64,000 bases of DNA from Xanthomonas hortorum pv. cynarae (GCF_002939985.1 NZ_MDFM01000027.1:1-64000); one strand, 5' to 3'. Positions 17,209 through 26,977 are shown, counted from the first letter of the stretch. The notes: generated by a model from the sequence alone, not told the origin. A program made the numbers and translations.

Positions 17209-18820
17209 ATGTGGCAACAACTCTACGACCCGCTCGGTAACGCCAACCTCTCGGCCTTGCTGGCTGCCTTGCCGGTGGTGTTCTTTTTGCTGGCGTTGAC
17301 GGTACTGCGGCTCAAGGGGCTGACCGCTGCGTCACTGGCGGTGCTGGTCTCGGTGGCGGTGTCGTCGCTGGTGTTCGGCATGCCGATGGCAAGCATCGTG
17401 GGCGCCGCGCTGCTGGGCATTGCCAACGGCATCTTCCCGATCGGCTTCATCGTGCTGATGGCGGTATGGCTGTACAAGCTGGCGATCCGCAGCGGCAAGT
17501 TCGAGGTGATCCGCGGCAGCATCGCCACGGTGTCCGAAGACCAACGCATCCAGGTGTTGCTCATCGCGTTCTGCTTCGGCGGATTTCTGGAAGGCGCTGC
17601 AGGCTTTGGCGTACCGATCGCCATCTGCGCGGCACTGCTGGTGGAGCTGGGCTTCCGTCCGCTCAAGGCAGCGATGTTGTGCCTGCTGGCCAACGGCGCA
17701 GCGGGCGCCTACGGTGCGATCGGCATCCCGGTACTGGTCGGCGCGCAGCAGGGCGGCGTGCAGCTGGACGAGATGTCGCTGATGCTGATGGCATTGGTGC
17801 AGGTCTGTGCCTGCGGGGCTGGTGGCGATGCTCGATGGGTGGCGTGGCGTGCGCGAGACCTGGCCGGTGCTGCTGTTTGTCGGCGTGGTGTTCAGTGGCG
17901 TGCAGACGTTGACCTTGTACCTGCTGGGGCCGGAACTGGTGGACATCCTCGGCCCGCTGGCCGGCATGGGCGGGCTGGCACTCTTCATGCGGTTCTGGCG
18001 CCCCAAGCGCATCTACCGCGAAGCGCAGGCACCGCCCTGCTCCACGCAACGCTGGACGCTCAAGCAGGTGCTGCTGGCATGGTCGCCGTTCTACATCCTC
18101 ACCGGCGCGATCCTGGTGTGGAGCCTGCCTGCCTTCAAGGCGCTGTTTGCCGCAGACGGCGCACTTGCGGCCACGGTGTTGCATCTGCCCATCGGCCTGC
18201 TCGATCAACGCGTGCAGGAAGTGCCGCCACTGGTCGCCAGCGTGCGTACATTGCCTGCGGTGTGGAACGTTGGTTGGCTCAACGCTTCCGGTACGGCGAT
18301 CCTGATCGCGGCGGTGCTCACTGTGCTGCTCTCGCCGCGTTTGAACCTGCGCTCGGCGGCGGGCGAGTTGGCACAGTCCGCGCGCGAGATGTGGAAGCCG
18401 TTGGCCACCGTGTCGCTGGTGATGGCGGTGGCTTATGTCACCAACTATTCCGGTGCCTCGTCGAGCATCGGTCTGGCCCTGGCACAAGCCGGTGGCGTGT
18501 TCCCGCTGCTGTCGCCGGTCATCGGCTGGATGGGCGTCTTTATCACCGGCTCGGTGGTCAACAGCAACACCTTGTTTGCGCACCTGCAGGCGGTGACGGC
18601 AGCACAGATCGGCGTGCCTGCTGCATTGCTGGTGGCAGCCAACACCGCAGGCGGTGTGATGGCGAAACTGGTCTCGCCGCAATCGATCGCCATTGCCGCG
18701 GCTGCGGTCAAGTTGGTGGGGCAGGAGTCGGCGATCATGCGCACCACCTTGGCCGCAAGTCTTGGGCTGCTTGCGTATGTGTGCCTTTGTACGTGGCTGT
18801 TGTCGATGGTGTTGCAGTGA
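17209..18820 (+). pseudogene. lldP: L-lactate permease (LldP family), frameshifted
   Basis: The protein would be a membrane permease of about 530 residues with many hydrophobic segments. The first part ([20 protein letters not shown] onward, including [20 protein letters not shown]) is in the frame of the ATG at 17209 up to roughly 17800. The rest ([20 protein letters not shown] to the end at 18820, including [20 protein letters not shown] and [14 protein letters not shown]) is in the next frame. The switch lies between about 17795 and 17830, in CAGGTCTGTGCCTGCGGGG. A change of +1 or -2 bases would explain it. The first frame continues into a nonsense tail to 18849. Either a real inactivating mutation or a sequencing error. 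Both halves are otherwise intact, which points to a recent event or an error. Confidence 0.85.
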
Positions 18821-18923
18821 AAGCAGTCGCTGCGTGCTGGCTGCATTGATTTTTCGAATGCACCGGCACGCTCCTTTTCAGCGCGACGCGTGGGTTGCTT
18901 CAAGCGCACGCCGTGCTCTGCCT

Positions 18924-18947
18924 GCCGTCGCCGTCGCCGTCGCCGTC
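18924..18947. repeat. GCCGTC hexanucleotide tandem repeat (4 copies)
   Basis: Four perfect GCCGTC units followed by a partial one, in the 274-bp gap between the permease pseudogene and the kelch gene. Such short repeats can vary in copy number between strains. No coding frame through it is convincing. Confidence 0.7.
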
Positions 18948-19094
18948 GCCGAGCGATCAGGCACGCGTATTTGTTGAGCCCGCCATGGCGTGCGCACAGC
19001 ATTTTTTGCTTGAGAAGTCCGGCACGGCTTCGCAGGCTGCCTCATCGCGATACCGCTACACTCACTGCACTTCGCACTCAGAGAGCGATCTTCC

Positions 19095-20132
19095 ATGACA
19101 CCGTCAGCGAATGCATTCCGTGTGGCTGTTCTGTTGCTTGCATCCGCAAGCGTGCCTGCGTTTGCCCAGACTGCAGTGCATGCGCCTGGAGTGCCGGCGA
19201 CGCAAGCTGCTGCGCAGTGGAAGAGTGTTTCTGGCGAAGGCAAGCCGCATGCGCGTCACGAGAACAGCCTGGTCGCCATCGGCGACCGTCTGTACCTGAT
19301 CGGTGGGCGCGATGATCGGCCCTTGGACATCCTCGATACCAAAACGCGCCGCTGGTCCAAAGGCAGACCGCCGCCGCTGGCAGTGAGCCACGCGCAGGCG
19401 GTTGTGTCGGCCGGAAAACTCTACTTCGTCGGCGGCCTCACAGGCGACTATCCGGAAGAAGCCGCGCTGACCCACCTGTTGATCTACGATCCTGCCGCCG
19501 ATCGCTGGCAGGTGGGTGCGGAGATCCCGAAGGATCGCCGCCGCGGCGCTGCCGGAACGGTGGAACACGATGGCGTGCTGTACCTGGTCGGCGGCAATAC
19601 GCGCGGCCACATGAGCGGCTATGTGCCATGGCTGGATGCGTTCAATACGAAAACGCAGCAATGGACGCGACTGGCCGATGCACCACGTGCGCGCGACCAT
19701 TTCCACGCGGTGGTGATCGATGGCAAGGTGTATGCGGCCGGTGGACGCCGCTCGGCGCATGAAAGTGGCAACACCCTGGCGCAGACAATCGGCGAGGTCG
19801 ATATCTACAACATCGAACGCGGCACCTGGACTGTCGCCCCGGCGGCGTTGCCGACCCCACGCGCGGGCACCGCAGCCATCGCACACGATGGCCAGCTGCT
19901 GGTGATGGGCGGCGAGAGTACGCGCCAGTTCAAGGCGCACGACGAGGTCGAGGCCTACGATCCGGCCACCGCTACCTGGAAGACGATGGCTGCGTTGCCG
20001 CAAGGCCGCCATGGCACACAGGCCGCAACCATCGACGGCGATCTCTATCTGGTTGCGGGAAGCGCCAATCGCGGCGGTGGACCGGATTTGGATGATGTGT
20101 TGGTGTTGAGCGACGCGGGAGCCATGCGGTAA
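19095..20132 (+). CDS. exported kelch-repeat (galactose-oxidase-like beta-propeller) protein
   Basis: A 345-residue protein with a signal peptide (core VAVLLLASASVPAFA) and about six kelch repeats, each with the double-glycine turn: LYLIGGRDD, LYFVGGL, LYLVGGN, VYAAGGR, LLVMGGE and LYLVAGS. These repeats form a beta-propeller, usually for ligand or protein binding. None of the sialic-acid epimerase (NanM) active-site context is evident, so an enzyme function is not assigned. It stands alone behind a 274-bp gap and converges on the SMP-30-like gene. Periplasmic or secreted location is inferred from the signal peptide. Confidence 0.85.
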   Translation: MTPSANAFRVAVLLLASASVPAFAQTAVHAPGVPATQAAAQWKSVSGEGKPHARHENSLVAIGDRLYLIGGRDDRPLDILDTKTRRWSKGRPPPLAVSHAQAVVSAGKLYFVGGLTGDYPEEAALTHLLIYDPAADRWQVGAEIPKDRRRGAAGTVEHDGVLYLVGGNTRGHMSGYVPWLDAFNTKTQQWTRLADAPRARDHFHAVVIDGKVYAAGGRRSAHESGNTLAQTIGEVDIYNIERGTWTVAPAALPTPRAGTAAIAHDGQLLVMGGESTRQFKAHDEVEAYDPATATWKTMAALPQGRHGTQAATIDGDLYLVAGSANRGGGPDLDDVLVLSDAGAMR

Positions 20133-20213
20133 GCGACGTGGGCTACACCCGACTCGAATCGCAATATTGGCTTGAAGAAAACGCGACTTAGCATGTACGG
20201 CGATGGGTAACGC

Positions 20214-20250
20214 CCCATCGCGGCCAGGGCCGCTCCTACAAGAGCGGCGA
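20214..20250. repeat. REP-like Xanthomonas/Stenotrophomonas intergenic repeat
   Basis: The core CGCGGCCAGGGCCGCTCCTA, followed by CAAGAGCGG, carries internal dyads (GGCC/GGCC and CCGCTC/GAGCGG). It is of the kind commonly dispersed in xanthomonad genomes. It lies between the convergent kelch and SMP-30-like genes and may also help terminate transcription. Confidence 0.6.
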
Positions 20251-20284
20251 CCGTGTGTGCTGCGGTTTAATCGCCCAGCAGGCG

Positions 20285-21322
20285 CTAGCGTGCAAACTCC
20301 AACCCAAGCGCCTTCACCCGCACGCGCGTCAGCATCGCGTGCGAGGTCATGTACAGCGTGTGGCCGTCGTTGCCGAAGGCACAGTTGGAGATCGGCTCGC
20401 CGGTTTCGATGCGGCCCAGCCGGCGGCCATCGGGGGCGAACACGATGACGCCGCCGGGGCCGGTGGCGAACAGGTGGCCGTCGGCGGAAACCGCCATGCC
20501 GTCGGGCAGGCCGGGTGAGTCCTTTGCAACCAGATCGGAGGCATCGGCGAACACGCGCTTGCCGGTCACCGCACCGTTTGCGTCGAGCGCATAGGCCATC
20601 CAGATCGGGCGCTGCGGATCGGAGTTGGCCACATACAAGGTGCGCCCGTCGGGCGAGAGCGCAATGCCATTGGGAAGGCTCAGGCTGTCATCGAGCAGAT
20701 GCACGCTGCCGTCGGTATCCAGGCGGTAGACGCCGTTGAAGCGCAGCTCCTTGACCGGCGAGTCGTTCATGCCCTTGAGGCCGTACGGCGGGTCGGTGAA
20801 GAACACCACGCCGTCGCTGCGGCGAACCAGATCGTTGGGGCTGTTGAAACGGTGGCCTTCGAACTGGGTGGCGAGCGGTGTCTTCTTGCGCGTGGCCGGG
20901 TCGAGCCTGGCGACGATGCGCGTGCCGGAGTCCGCCAGCAACACGGTGCCGCCCGGTTCGGCATACAGGCCGTTGGCGCCTGCCTCGCGCAGCGTGGCCT
21001 GCTCCGGGCCGCTGTAACCGGAAGGCGACAGAAAGACCGATAGCCCTGCGTCTTCGGACCAACGATAGAGCTTGTTTTCCGGCACATCGGTGAACAACAG
21101 ATAGCTACCGTTGCGCACCCATGCGGGACCCTCGGACCAGGTGAAGCCTTCGGTGAGCTTCTCGATACGCGCGTCGCTTGCGATCACATCGCTGAAGCTG
21201 CGATCGAAGGTTTTCAGCTGCCCGATCACAGGAAAGCGCGGCGGCGGTGCGTCTTTCTTGGTGCAGGCGGCAAGAATCGCCAGCAGCGGAACAGCCAACA
21301 ACAGATAGGGCGGCAGGCGCAT
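20285..21322 (-). CDS. SMP-30/gluconolactonase-like lipoprotein
   Basis: A 345-residue six-bladed propeller protein of the SMP-30/gluconolaconase/LRE-like family. The N-terminus MRLPPYLLLAVPLLAILAAC has a lipobox (LAAC) at residues 17-20, so it should be a lipoprotein. Family segments are LTEGFTWSEGPAWV (metal-binding Glu), FNSPNDLVRRSDGVVFFTDP (Asn/Asp) and LSLPNGIALSPDGRTLYVA (Asn and Asp). The likely activity is hydrolysis of a sugar lactone, plausible for aldonic or glucuronic lactones in this locus. It lies 76 bases behind the lipoprotein xylanase gene on the same strand and could be the last gene of that operon. A half-conserved palindromic box sits in the gap. Confidence 0.85.
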   Translation of the reverse strand: MRLPPYLLLAVPLLAILAACTKKDAPPPRFPVIGQLKTFDRSFSDVIASDARIEKLTEGFTWSEGPAWVRNGSYLLFTDVPENKLYRWSEDAGLSVFLSPSGYSGPEQATLREAGANGLYAEPGGTVLLADSGTRIVARLDPATRKKTPLATQFEGHRFNSPNDLVRRSDGVVFFTDPPYGLKGMNDSPVKELRFNGVYRLDTDGSVHLLDDSLSLPNGIALSPDGRTLYVANSDPQRPIWMAYALDANGAVTGKRVFADASDLVAKDSPGLPDGMAVSADGHLFATGPGGVIVFAPDGRRLGRIETGEPISNCAFGNDGHTLYMTSHAMLTRVRVKALGLEFAR

Positions 21323-21378
21323 CGGTCAGTCCGGTAATCGAAGTCGGGCCATGATGCCATCATGGCTGTGCAGGTTAT

Positions 21379-21392
21379 CTAGAGCGCTAACA
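21379..21392 (-). promoter_or_regulatory. half-conserved xyl-type box upstream of SMP-30-like gene
   Basis: Read on the minus strand the sequence is TGTTAGCGCTCTAG. Its first ten bases match the reverse complement of the perfect box TGGTAGCGCTAACA; the other four differ. It lies between the xylanase stop and the SMP-30-like start. Weak or accidental binding site. Confidence 0.35.
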
Positions 21393-21398
21393 CCTTGC

Positions 21399-22634
21399 CT
21401 ATCGCGCGCTTGAGTCCGCCGGCACCGCCAACACCGCATCCAGTGCAGGTTTGGGCTGGTGCTTGCGATCGAACAGCAGCGGGTAGTTGGTGCGGCCGGG
21501 TACCGGGTAATCGTTCTTCCACGACATGCCGTCGGTGACGCCCCAGACGCTGACGCGGGCGAGCTTGTCGCGCTTGCGCCAGAACAGCGCGAACAGTTCG
21601 GCATAGCGATCGCGCAGTTGCGCCTGCACCTCGGGCGGCAAGCCATCGCGATAGGGGTCGAGAAAGCGCTTGAATTCCGGCAGCTGGAACTGCTTGTGCG
21701 CAAGCCCGGTCCCGATGACCTGGCCTTCCTTGGTGAGCGGCAACACATCGACATCCAGCTCGGTGATCATGACTTTGATGCCGAGCGCGGCGTAAGCGTC
21801 GATGGCATCTTCGATATCGCGCAGGCTGGGATAGTCGAGCCCCCAGTGTCCTTGCATGCCGATACCATCGATGCGGATGCCGGATTGCTGCAACATCTTG
21901 ACCATGCGCACGATGCCCTCGCGCTTGGCCGGCCGCCAGGCATTGAAGTCGTTGTAATACAGCTGTGTATCGGGCGCATAACGCTGCGCGAAGCTGAAGG
22001 CATTGCGCACTACGGTGTCGCCGTCGCCGACGCGCTGCACCCAGTTGATAGCGCGATAACTGCCGTCTTCGTCGATGATCTCGTTGACCACATCCCAGGC
22101 CTGCACCTTGCCCACGTAGCGCCCCGCCACGCGTTCGATGTGCGCGCGCATGCGTTCCAGCTGCGCGTTCGCGGTGTTGGGGTTGCCCTGCGCATCGACG
22201 AAGAACCAGTCCGGGGTCTGGTTGTGCCAGACCAGCGTATGGCCGATCACAAACATGTCACGGCTGCGTCCGTAGGCAACGAAAGCATCGGCAGCACTGA
22301 AGTCGAACACGCCCGGACGTGGAGCAACCACTTCGGCCTTCATCACGTTCTCGGCGGTGATGGCGTTGAAGTGGCAGGCGACCAGCGCGGCAGAGGCGGC
22401 GTCCTTGCCGGAGACGATGTCGGTATTGACGGCCGTGCCGATCAGAAAGCCGTCGGCATAGGCGTGCTTGAGCGAATTGCTGCGGGTGTCGCATGCAGCA
22501 AGTGCCGGCAGCGCCATGACGGCGCCGATGAGGGCCAAACCGAAACGCAAGCGCGTTGCTGGACCCTTGGGGCTGTACTGCATCGCTGGGTTCCTGTTGA
22601 GGTACTGCATGCACTGCGTCATCGATAGCCCCAT
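21399..22634 (-). CDS. GH10 endo-1,4-beta-xylanase, lipoprotein
   Basis: A family 10 xylanase of about 411 residues. Catalytic residues are the acid/base Glu in QAWDVVNEIIDED and the nucleophile Glu in VMITELDVDVLP. The HTLVWHNQTPDWFF segment is another family mark. The start at 22634 overlaps the stop of the GH2 gene (ATGA), indicating coupling. A later ATG before QYSPKGPATRL would shorten the N-terminus. Either way a hydrophobic stretch ends with PALAAC, a lipobox, so the enzyme is likely membrane-anchored, facing the periplasm or exported to the cell surface. The corresponding X. campestris gene has been called xyn10C. It would cut xylan or imported xylo-oligosaccharides. Confidence 0.92.
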   Translation of the reverse strand: MGLSMTQCMQYLNRNPAMQYSPKGPATRLRFGLALIGAVMALPALAACDTRSNSLKHAYADGFLIGTAVNTDIVSGKDAASAALVACHFNAITAENVMKAEVVAPRPGVFDFSAADAFVAYGRSRDMFVIGHTLVWHNQTPDWFFVDAQGNPNTANAQLERMRAHIERVAGRYVGKVQAWDVVNEIIDEDGSYRAINWVQRVGDGDTVVRNAFSFAQRYAPDTQLYYNDFNAWRPAKREGIVRMVKMLQQSGIRIDGIGMQGHWGLDYPSLRDIEDAIDAYAALGIKVMITELDVDVLPLTKEGQVIGTGLAHKQFQLPEFKRFLDPYRDGLPPEVQAQLRDRYAELFALFWRKRDKLARVSVWGVTDGMSWKNDYPVPGRTNYPLLFDRKHQPKPALDAVLAVPADSSAR

Positions 22635-25417
22635 CACTCCACCACCACCTGCGCACTGCCCGCTTGCAAGGTGTCGGACTCGACATGGACCGTGATCGTC
22701 CCACGTGCGCCGGCCTTGGCGCGCACGATGGCCAGACATAGCCCGTTGAAGGCGTTGCGTTGCGGCGAGACGAACGATTCCAGATTGGTCGGATCGCCGT
22801 TGTCGGTGGCGACCAGCTCGCCCGGGCCTTCGATGCGGAAACGCAGGCGGTCGCCGGCGGTCGGTGCAGGGCGTCCGGCGCGATCGAGCAGCCGCACAGT
22901 GACGAAACTCAGATCCTGCCCGTCGCCACGGATGCTGCTGCGGTCGGGCGTCACCTGCATGCGCGCGGCGCGGCCGGCGGTCTGCACACGGTCGCTGGCC
23001 CAGGGCTTGCCATCCTTGTACGCCTGCACACGCAGTTCGCCAGGGTGGTAGACCACCTGATCCCAGCGCAACCGATACTGCAGGGGCGCCTTGCGCTTGC
23101 GCCCCTGCGACACGCCGTTGACGAACAGCTCGGCCTCATCGCCCGAGGTGAACACATGCACCGGCGTGAGCTGACCCTCGCGACCGGGCCAGGTCCAGTG
23201 CGGCAGCAGATGCGCCATCGGCAGGTCAGGGCGCCAGCGCGATTGATACAGCCAGTAACGATCCTTGGGAAAACCGGCCAGATCGAAGATGCCGGAGTAG
23301 GAACTGCGCGAGCTGTAGTACGGCGTGGGTTCGCCCAGGTAGTCGAAGCCGGTCCAGACGAATTCGCCGGCCACATATGGATGCCGGTCCTGTGCAGCGA
23401 ACACCTTGTCGGCGCTGGAGCCGAAATCCACCGTATGCAGTTCGTAGGCGCTGACCTGATGCGTGGCTGAGTCGCCGCCGCGCCCATCGCGCACCGGTGC
23501 GCTGTTATCCGGCGTCACCGGAAACAGATACACGCCGCGGCTGCTCAATGCCGATGCGGTCTCGCTACTGAGAATCGCTTTGTGCGGAAACTTGCTATGA
23601 AACGCCGGATACTGCGGCTGTTTGCGGATGCGCTCGGTGCCTGCGAACTCCGGCATGTCGCGAATGCCTTCGCCCTGATAGTTGAGGCTGATGACATCCA
23701 GCGCAGCGGGCAACGGCATCTCGGGCGAGGCGTAGTTCATCGCCACAGTAGCCGGGCGAGTGGAGTCTTCGTCGTACACGATGGCATGCAGCGTGCGGGC
23801 GATCGCGGCGCCCTGCTCGCCGGTGTATTGCTCGCCGACTTCGTTACCCACGCTCCACAGCATCACCGAGGGATGATTGCGGTCGCGCCGCAGCATCGCG
23901 CGCAGGTCCGGCTCGTGCCACTGCTGGAACACCAGGTGGAAATCCAGCGGGGTCTTCTTCATCTCCCAACTGTCGAACACTTCATCCACCACCAGCAAGC
24001 CCATGCGGTCGGTCAACTCCAACAGCTCGGGCGCGGGCGGGTTGTGGCTCATGCGGATGGCGTTGGCGCCCATCTGCTGCTGCAACTGCAGTTGCCGCTC
24101 GGCGGCGCGCAGATTGAACGCTGCACCCAGCGCACCGAGATCGTGATGATTGTTCACGCCGCGAATCGGCACATGTTCGCCGTTGACCAGCAGCCCCTTC
24201 CCGGCATCGAACACGATGCTGCGGATGCCGAACGGTGTGTCATAGCGATCTACCACGCGCCCGTTCTGGCTGACTTCGGTCACGGCGATGTAGCGATGCG
24301 GGCGCTGTGTTGGTGGCGGGCCCCACAGACGTGGTTGATCGATCTGCGTAGTGCCTTGCACGCGTGCGCTACCCGTTGCGGGAACCGCAACCTGCACAGG
24401 CGCAATGCGTGCAACAGGCTCACCACTGCGCGTGCCACGCACATCATCGAGCACATAGATCGCGGTACTGACTTGCGCTTGCACAGCGCTGCGGGCGGCA
24501 TTCTCCAGCGTGATCGCTAGCTGCACCTGCGCAGTGTCTGCCGACACCTGCGGCGTGGTCAGCTGCGTGCCCCATTGGGCGATATGCAGCGGAGCAGCTT
24601 TGGTCAACCACACATTGCGATACAGCCCGCCACCCGGATACCAGCGTGCCGAGTCGGGCGGGTTGTCCAGACGAATCGCCAGCTGGTTGCGTGCACCGAA
24701 CACCACGTACGGGCTCAGGTCCACGCGCCAGGAGCTGTAGCCATACGGCCAACCGCCGACCAGCTTGCCGTTGAGCCAGACCGTGGCATATGACATCGCG
24801 CCATCGAGATCGAGAAACAACGAGCGGCCGCGATCGCTGACAGGAATGTCCAGGCTTTTGCGATACCAACCGATACCCCAGCTAGGCAAGCGCCCCATGC
24901 CGCCATAGGGACCATCTGCCAGGAACGGCCCTGCAATCGCCCAATCGTGCGGCAGGTCCACCGGCTCCCAACCGCTGTCGTCGAACTGCGGCTGCACGAA
25001 GGCAACGGTGCCGCCGGGATTGCCGGGGGGGCGCGTGTGCTGCTTTGCGGGATCTGCAATCAAGCCATTGGCAGTCGGCAGGATCCACGGCTTGAGCACG
25101 CGTGTTGCGGCGGCATCGATGTGCTGCGCCTGCTCGGGTTGTGCATCGGCCACCTTGCCGTCTTCGCTACGCACCACTTGCGGACGCACATCGTAGTCCA
25201 GGGTTTCGCGATTGCCAGGGGGATCGCCGCGGTGGAAGCGCCATTGCGCGTTGAGCGAGACACGCTCGCGTGGCATCTCGGTTGGCGCCGGTGGTACCGC
25301 CAGTGCGGGCAACACAGGAAGCGTGGCGCAGAGGCAGACGAACATCACCTGTGCAAGACGCACGCTGCGTTCGGCAACACGGCGCTTCAGCGCGCACCAC
25401 ATCTCTACGCGCATCAT
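22634..25417 (-). CDS. GH2 glycoside hydrolase (beta-galactosidase-like), exported
   Basis: A 927-residue family 2 enzyme. I chose the ATG at 25417, with GGAG seven bases upstream; it starts MMRVEMWCALKRRVAERSVR and leads into a hydrophobic core ending PALA. The sugar-binding domain (GRSLFLDLDGAMSYATVWLN), Ig-like domain and TIM barrel follow. The acid/base Glu is in LWSVGNEVGEQY and the nucleophile Glu in AILSSETASAL. Past the barrel come a DUF4982-type domain and a C-terminal Ig-like domain (DRSSIRGDGQDLSFVTVRLL). It sits between glucuronate isomerase and the lipoprotein xylanase, so it should act on a xylan side chain, possibly a beta-galactosyl cap or another beta-linked sugar. The substrate is unknown. 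Confidence 0.88.
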   Translation of the reverse strand: MMRVEMWCALKRRVAERSVRLAQVMFVCLCATLPVLPALAVPPAPTEMPRERVSLNAQWRFHRGDPPGNRETLDYDVRPQVVRSEDGKVADAQPEQAQHIDAAATRVLKPWILPTANGLIADPAKQHTRPPGNPGGTVAFVQPQFDDSGWEPVDLPHDWAIAGPFLADGPYGGMGRLPSWGIGWYRKSLDIPVSDRGRSLFLDLDGAMSYATVWLNGKLVGGWPYGYSSWRVDLSPYVVFGARNQLAIRLDNPPDSARWYPGGGLYRNVWLTKAAPLHIAQWGTQLTTPQVSADTAQVQLAITLENAARSAVQAQVSTAIYVLDDVRGTRSGEPVARIAPVQVAVPATGSARVQGTTQIDQPRLWGPPPTQRPHRYIAVTEVSQNGRVVDRYDTPFGIRSIVFDAGKGLLVNGEHVPIRGVNNHHDLGALGAAFNLRAAERQLQLQQQMGANAIRMSHNPPAPELLELTDRMGLLVVDEVFDSWEMKKTPLDFHLVFQQWHEPDLRAMLRRDRNHPSVMLWSVGNEVGEQYTGEQGAAIARTLHAIVYDEDSTRPATVAMNYASPEMPLPAALDVISLNYQGEGIRDMPEFAGTERIRKQPQYPAFHSKFPHKAILSSETASALSSRGVYLFPVTPDNSAPVRDGRGGDSATHQVSAYELHTVDFGSSADKVFAAQDRHPYVAGEFVWTGFDYLGEPTPYYSSRSSYSGIFDLAGFPKDRYWLYQSRWRPDLPMAHLLPHWTWPGREGQLTPVHVFTSGDEAELFVNGVSQGRKRKAPLQYRLRWDQVVYHPGELRVQAYKDGKPWASDRVQTAGRAARMQVTPDRSSIRGDGQDLSFVTVRLLDRAGRPAPTAGDRLRFRIEGPGELVATDNGDPTNLESFVSPQRNAFNGLCLAIVRAKAGARGTITVHVESDTLQAGSAQVVVE

Positions 25418-25508
25418 GTCGCTACTCCATCCGACCAGACGCATGCGCTCGGTGTAAAGACTCCACACGCACGTGGGAAGGCATCGCCACACTGCGCGCC
25501 ATTCACCC

Positions 25509-26936
25509 TCACAACTTGTAGGCCTGCTTCGGCAAGCGATATGCCAGATCGATCGCGACCTCGGCCGCTTCATCCTCGTCCAGCCGATGCTCGGCAACGA
25601 GCTTGGCGAGAAACGCGCTGTCCACGCGCCGCGCCACATCATGCCGCGCGGGGATCGACAGGAAAGCACGGGTGTCGTCGTTGAAACCCACGGTGTTGTA
25701 GAAGCCGGCGCTGGCCAGGGTCTGCTCGCGGAAGCGCCACATGCCCTCCGGCGCGTCATGGAACCACCACGCCGGCCCGAGCAGCAGCGAGGGATAATGC
25801 CCGGCCAACGGCGCAAGTTCGCGGCTGTAGCTGGTTTCGTCCAGCGTGAACACGATCAGACGCAGGCGCGGGTCGTTGCCGAAACGATCCAGCAGCGGTT
25901 TGAGTGCGTGCACGTAGTCGGTGCGCATCGGAATATCAGCACCCTTGTCGCGCCCGAAGGTGTGAAACAGCTGCCGGTTGTGATTGCGGAAACAGCCCGG
26001 ATGCAGCTGCATCACCAGGCCGTCGTCCAGGCTCATCGCCGCCATCTCGGTCAGCACCTGCGCGCGGAATAGCTCGGCCTGTGCGGGCGTCGCTGCGCCA
26101 CGCACCACGGTGTCGAACAAGCGCTGTGCCTCATCCGGCGACAGATCGGCGGTGGCCGCACTGGGGTGGCCGTGGTCGGTCGAGGTTGCGCCATGCGCGG
26201 CAAAGAACGCGCGGCGCTGCCGATGCGCACGCAGATAGCCCTGCCAGGTCAGCACATCCTCGCCGGTGAGCGTGCCGAACTGCTGCAGCGCACCGGCAAA
26301 CTGCTCGTGTTCGGGGTCGACCACCGGGTCTGGCCGGTATGCGGTGAGCACGCGCCCCTTCCAACCGCTGTCGCGAATGCTGGCGTGATGTTGCAGCGTA
26401 TCCAGCGGCGATTCGGTGGTGGCAATCACCTCGATATTGAAACGCTCGAACAACGCACGCGGGCGAAATGCCGGCGTCTGCAAGGCTGCGGTGATGTGGT
26501 CGTAGTAATGATCGGCAGTGCCTGCATCCAGCCGGACACGCAGATCGAACACGTCGTGGAACACGTGATTGAGCCACAACGCAGATGGCGTGCCGCGCAA
26601 CAACGTGTAGTGCTCGGCGAACACACGCCACGCCGCGCGTGGATCTACCGCTGCACGCGATCCATCCGCACGCGGGATGCCCAAGGCATCCAACGCGATG
26701 CCCTGGCTGTAGAGCATGCGGAACACATAGTGGTCCGGCACCAGCAACAACTCGGTGGCGTTGGCGAACGGCGCATTGGTGGCGAACCACGCCGGGTCGG
26801 TATGGCCGTGCGGGCTAATGATCGGCAGCGCGGCGATCTGCGCATACAGGCGGCGCGCAATCGCACGCGTGCCGGGTTCGGCGGGCAACAGGCGGTCGGC
26901 GTGCAGGGTCAGTGGTGTGGGCGTGGGCGTGGGCAT
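25509..26936 (-). CDS. uxaC: glucuronate isomerase (UxaC)
   Basis: A 475-residue cytoplasmic isomerase that converts D-glucuronate to D-fructuronate (and galacturonate to tagaturonate). The metal-binding SPHGHTDPAWFATN near the N-terminus, the YNTVGFNDDTRAFLSIPARH segment near the C-terminus and the full length of about 470 residues are typical. It is the first step of glucuronate breakdown after the alpha-glucuronidase releases the acid and the MFS transporter imports it; UxuB and ManD complete the path. It is the third gene of the minus-strand operon, 41 bases behind the GH10 xylanase gene. No separate promoter is evident. Confidence 0.95.
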   Translation of the reverse strand: MPTPTPTPLTLHADRLLPAEPGTRAIARRLYAQIAALPIISPHGHTDPAWFATNAPFANATELLLVPDHYVFRMLYSQGIALDALGIPRADGSRAAVDPRAAWRVFAEHYTLLRGTPSALWLNHVFHDVFDLRVRLDAGTADHYYDHITAALQTPAFRPRALFERFNIEVIATTESPLDTLQHHASIRDSGWKGRVLTAYRPDPVVDPEHEQFAGALQQFGTLTGEDVLTWQGYLRAHRQRRAFFAAHGATSTDHGHPSAATADLSPDEAQRLFDTVVRGAATPAQAELFRAQVLTEMAAMSLDDGLVMQLHPGCFRNHNRQLFHTFGRDKGADIPMRTDYVHALKPLLDRFGNDPRLRLIVFTLDETSYSRELAPLAGHYPSLLLGPAWWFHDAPEGMWRFREQTLASAGFYNTVGFNDDTRAFLSIPARHDVARRVDSAFLAKLVAEHRLDEDEAAEVAIDLAYRLPKQAYKL

Positions 26937-26977
26937 AAGTCAGTCAACAAACAAGCGAAAGGTGAGTGGCACAACGC

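Noticed and set aside
18919..18952. CRISPR or short array at the GCCGTC repeat
   Set aside because: The unit is six bases with no spacers, a simple tandem repeat.
22671..24520. Long plus-strand frames opposite the GH2 gene
   Set aside because: High GC produces long antisense frames; the GH2 protein on the minus strand has complete catalytic motifs, so these are shadows.
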